Positions 63,730 to 64,000 of a stretch of DNA of 64,000 nucleotides are shown here, piece by piece (position 1 is the first letter of the stretch; each line of letters opens with the position of its first letter). The stretch is from NCBI GenBank assembly GCA_024803745.1, contig JANJXV010000129.1, positions 1 to 64,000 of the forward strand. Direction: 5' to 3'. Source of the DNA: Megascapheus bottae (Eukaryota > Chordata > Mammalia > Rodentia > Geomyidae). Below the pieces are notes generated by a model. That model was given only the letters and a program-made list of their open reading frames with translations, was not told the origin of the DNA and ran no database searches. The position numbers and the translations under genes were made by a program.

Positions 63730-64000
63730 TGCTTTTTACGAGCTAATTCACTCACAGCATTTGCTTCTGAAATCTTCGCTTCTGCATCTTGTGAAATACC
63801 CCTTTCCCTCAACGTATACAAGAAAAACAGATCCATCCCATGGTCCACTGTGAGGCCACTGGTTGGACTAAGAGGTAGTCGTGCAGCAACACACAAGTTT
63901 TATTCTAATACTTTCCAAACTTTGTTCTCAAATATGCTACCTACTTACCAACTTAAGTCACTTATCCTTATGCTATACCTTTTCTTCATGACTACAATAT

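Larger units (their letters stand above)
62463..64000 (+). repeat. Inter-L1 spacer, copy 4, cut by the window end
   Basis: The first 1538 bp of the spacer, collinear with the other copies, ending within the TTCTTCATGACTACAATAT segment (compare 49210). The array presumably continues beyond the window. Confidence 0.88.

Overview
The window is vertebrate nuclear DNA, almost certainly from a rodent. It holds LINE-1 (L1) retrotransposons with mammalian-type ORF1/ORF2, tRNA-derived ID-type SINEs, composite SINEs with a B1/Alu-like left half and an ID-like right half, short class II (IAP-like) solo LTRs, and pieces of KRAB C2H2 zinc-finger genes. Composite B1/ID SINEs would fit a castorimorph rodent (kangaroo rat, pocket gopher or beaver group), but that narrower placement is recollection-based inference. 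I find no intact, obviously functional protein-coding gene.

Layout. (1) 1-23902 is one long satellite built from a degenerate ~24-bp G-rich unit. Positions 1 to about 16332 form a homogenised higher-order repeat with an exact 4218-bp period. Positions 16333-23902 are a less regular part, carrying three copies of the same ~319-bp solo LTR on the minus strand. (2) 23903-33661 is an array of damaged L1 elements in head-to-tail order, separated by a ~1.93-kb spacer that contains two SINEs. (3) 33662-44478 is a non-array island: SINE-rich DNA with KRAB-A and KRAB-b exons on the plus strand, inverted L1 fragments, microsatellites, and a decayed zinc-finger exon on the minus strand. (4) 44479-64000 resumes the same L1/spacer array (period about 7.39 kb) and runs off the window end inside a spacer.

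The L1 copies (#1 to #5 below) share the same 3' flank, the same SINE-bearing spacer and several of the same inactivating lesions: an ORF1 TAG near the C-terminus, a one-base T insertion in the endonuclease, an ~11-bp deletion in ORF2, and a short A-run frameshift. This is best explained by tandem duplication of an already inserted and partly dead element, not by repeated retrotransposition. All copies are inactive as they stand. The region resembles duplication-prone pericentromeric or subtelomeric DNA, where satellite, retroelement arrays and KRAB zinc-finger relics often lie together; this location is inference.

The most interesting points are the exactly periodic 4218-bp satellite with a nested internal duplication, spread of an LTR through the satellite by duplication, the L1/SINE macrosatellite-like array with shared lesions and alternating subtypes, a templated insertion of endonuclease sequence into an L1 3'UTR, and the opposed KRAB and zinc-finger exons.
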